From Desulfobulbaceae bacterium (GTDB taxonomy: Bacteria; Desulfobacterota; Desulfobulbia; Desulfobulbales; Desulfobulbaceae): a DNA stretch of 6,274 nt. Below the pieces are notes generated by a model that was not told where the DNA came from, did no database searches, and saw only the letters and a list, made by a program, of their open reading frames with translations. The DNA is taken from assembly GCA_027011235.1 (NCBI GenBank), contig JALVAI010000403.1, positions 1-6,274 of the forward strand, read 5' to 3'. Positions within the stretch are counted from its first letter, which is position 1; each line of letters opens with the position of its first letter. This document shows positions 6,146-6,274 of the stretch, piece by piece. The position numbers and the translations under genes were made by a program.

Positions 6146-6274
6146 TTATTTCAGTAGGTTCGGTAGCCAAAGCACAAGGTCGGGAAAGACGATAAAGATG
6201 AGCAGGCCCAGGGTTTCCACAACGGCAAAGGGGATGGAGCCGCGAATAACATCCATTAGGGAGACTTCGGGCGG
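6146..6274 (-). CDS. dctM: TRAP transporter large permease (DctM), C-terminal 42 residues, partial
   Basis: The frame runs in from the right edge and ends at TAA (complement of 6146-6148). The residues begin PPEVSLMDVIRGSIPFAVVE and continue through a hydrophobic helix ending FPDLVLWLPNLLK. This matches the final part of DctM-type permeases: a short cytoplasmic turn, the RG.IPF start of the last membrane helix, then a terminal FP.L.LWLP.L. DctM is the 12-helix ion-coupled subunit of TRAP transporters, which work with a DctQ small subunit and a periplasmic DctP binding protein; those genes would lie beyond the right edge. The rest of the protein is outside the window, so substrate class cannot be judged. 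The PanE-like gene follows at 17 nt in the same direction, implying an operon. Confidence 0.83.
   Translation of the reverse strand, partial: PPEVSLMDVIRGSIPFAVVETLGLLIFIVFPDLVLWLPNLLK

Overview
The window holds five complete genes, the 3' end of a sixth, a probable MITE-like repeat and one poorly characterised intergenic region. The protein set is a DctB/DctD two-component pair, a TRAP permease tail with a PanE-family reductase, MscL, and a ComEA-like helix-hairpin-helix protein. Together with moderate GC, these suggest a Gram-negative proteobacterium or Desulfobacterota ('deltaproteobacterial') chromosome. That assignment is inference from protein style and from a repeat end of a type I recall from such genomes; no marker gene is present.

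Layout, left to right. Positions 1-241 are AT-rich and non-coding, with a probable terminator for the gene that follows on the minus strand. Positions 242-3491 (minus) hold a sensor kinase of the DctB type (TTG start) overlapping by 14 nt a sigma-54 response regulator of the DctD type (GTG start). Positions 3492-3978 are a 487-bp intergenic region. It carries a perfect 10-bp dyad, a 12-bp direct repeat, a possible 48-codon gene and a possible 46-codon leader ORF. Positions 3979-4867 (plus) hold a secreted ComEA-like protein with a very lysine-rich linker, then mscL 43 nt downstream, followed by a good intrinsic terminator. Positions 4959-5149 form a non-coding element with 19-bp imperfect terminal inverted repeats and flanking direct repeats. 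Positions 5172-6128 (minus) encode a ketopantoate-reductase family protein. The last 129 bases (minus) are the C-terminus of a TRAP transporter large permease (DctM).

The likely theme is uptake of organic acids. DctB senses a periplasmic carboxylate and phosphorylates DctD, which activates sigma-54 promoters. A TRAP transporter imports the substrate. The PanE-like reductase immediately downstream of dctM may reduce an imported 2-oxo acid or may simply be the pantothenate enzyme. The comEA-like/mscL pair lies on the opposite strand between these two parts and looks functionally separate. No CRISPR, rRNA, tRNA, transposase or phage gene was seen. I found no clearly novel multi-gene system. The items most worth a second look are the repeat element, the dctB upstream region with its small ORF, and the lysine-rich DNA-binding-like secreted protein.
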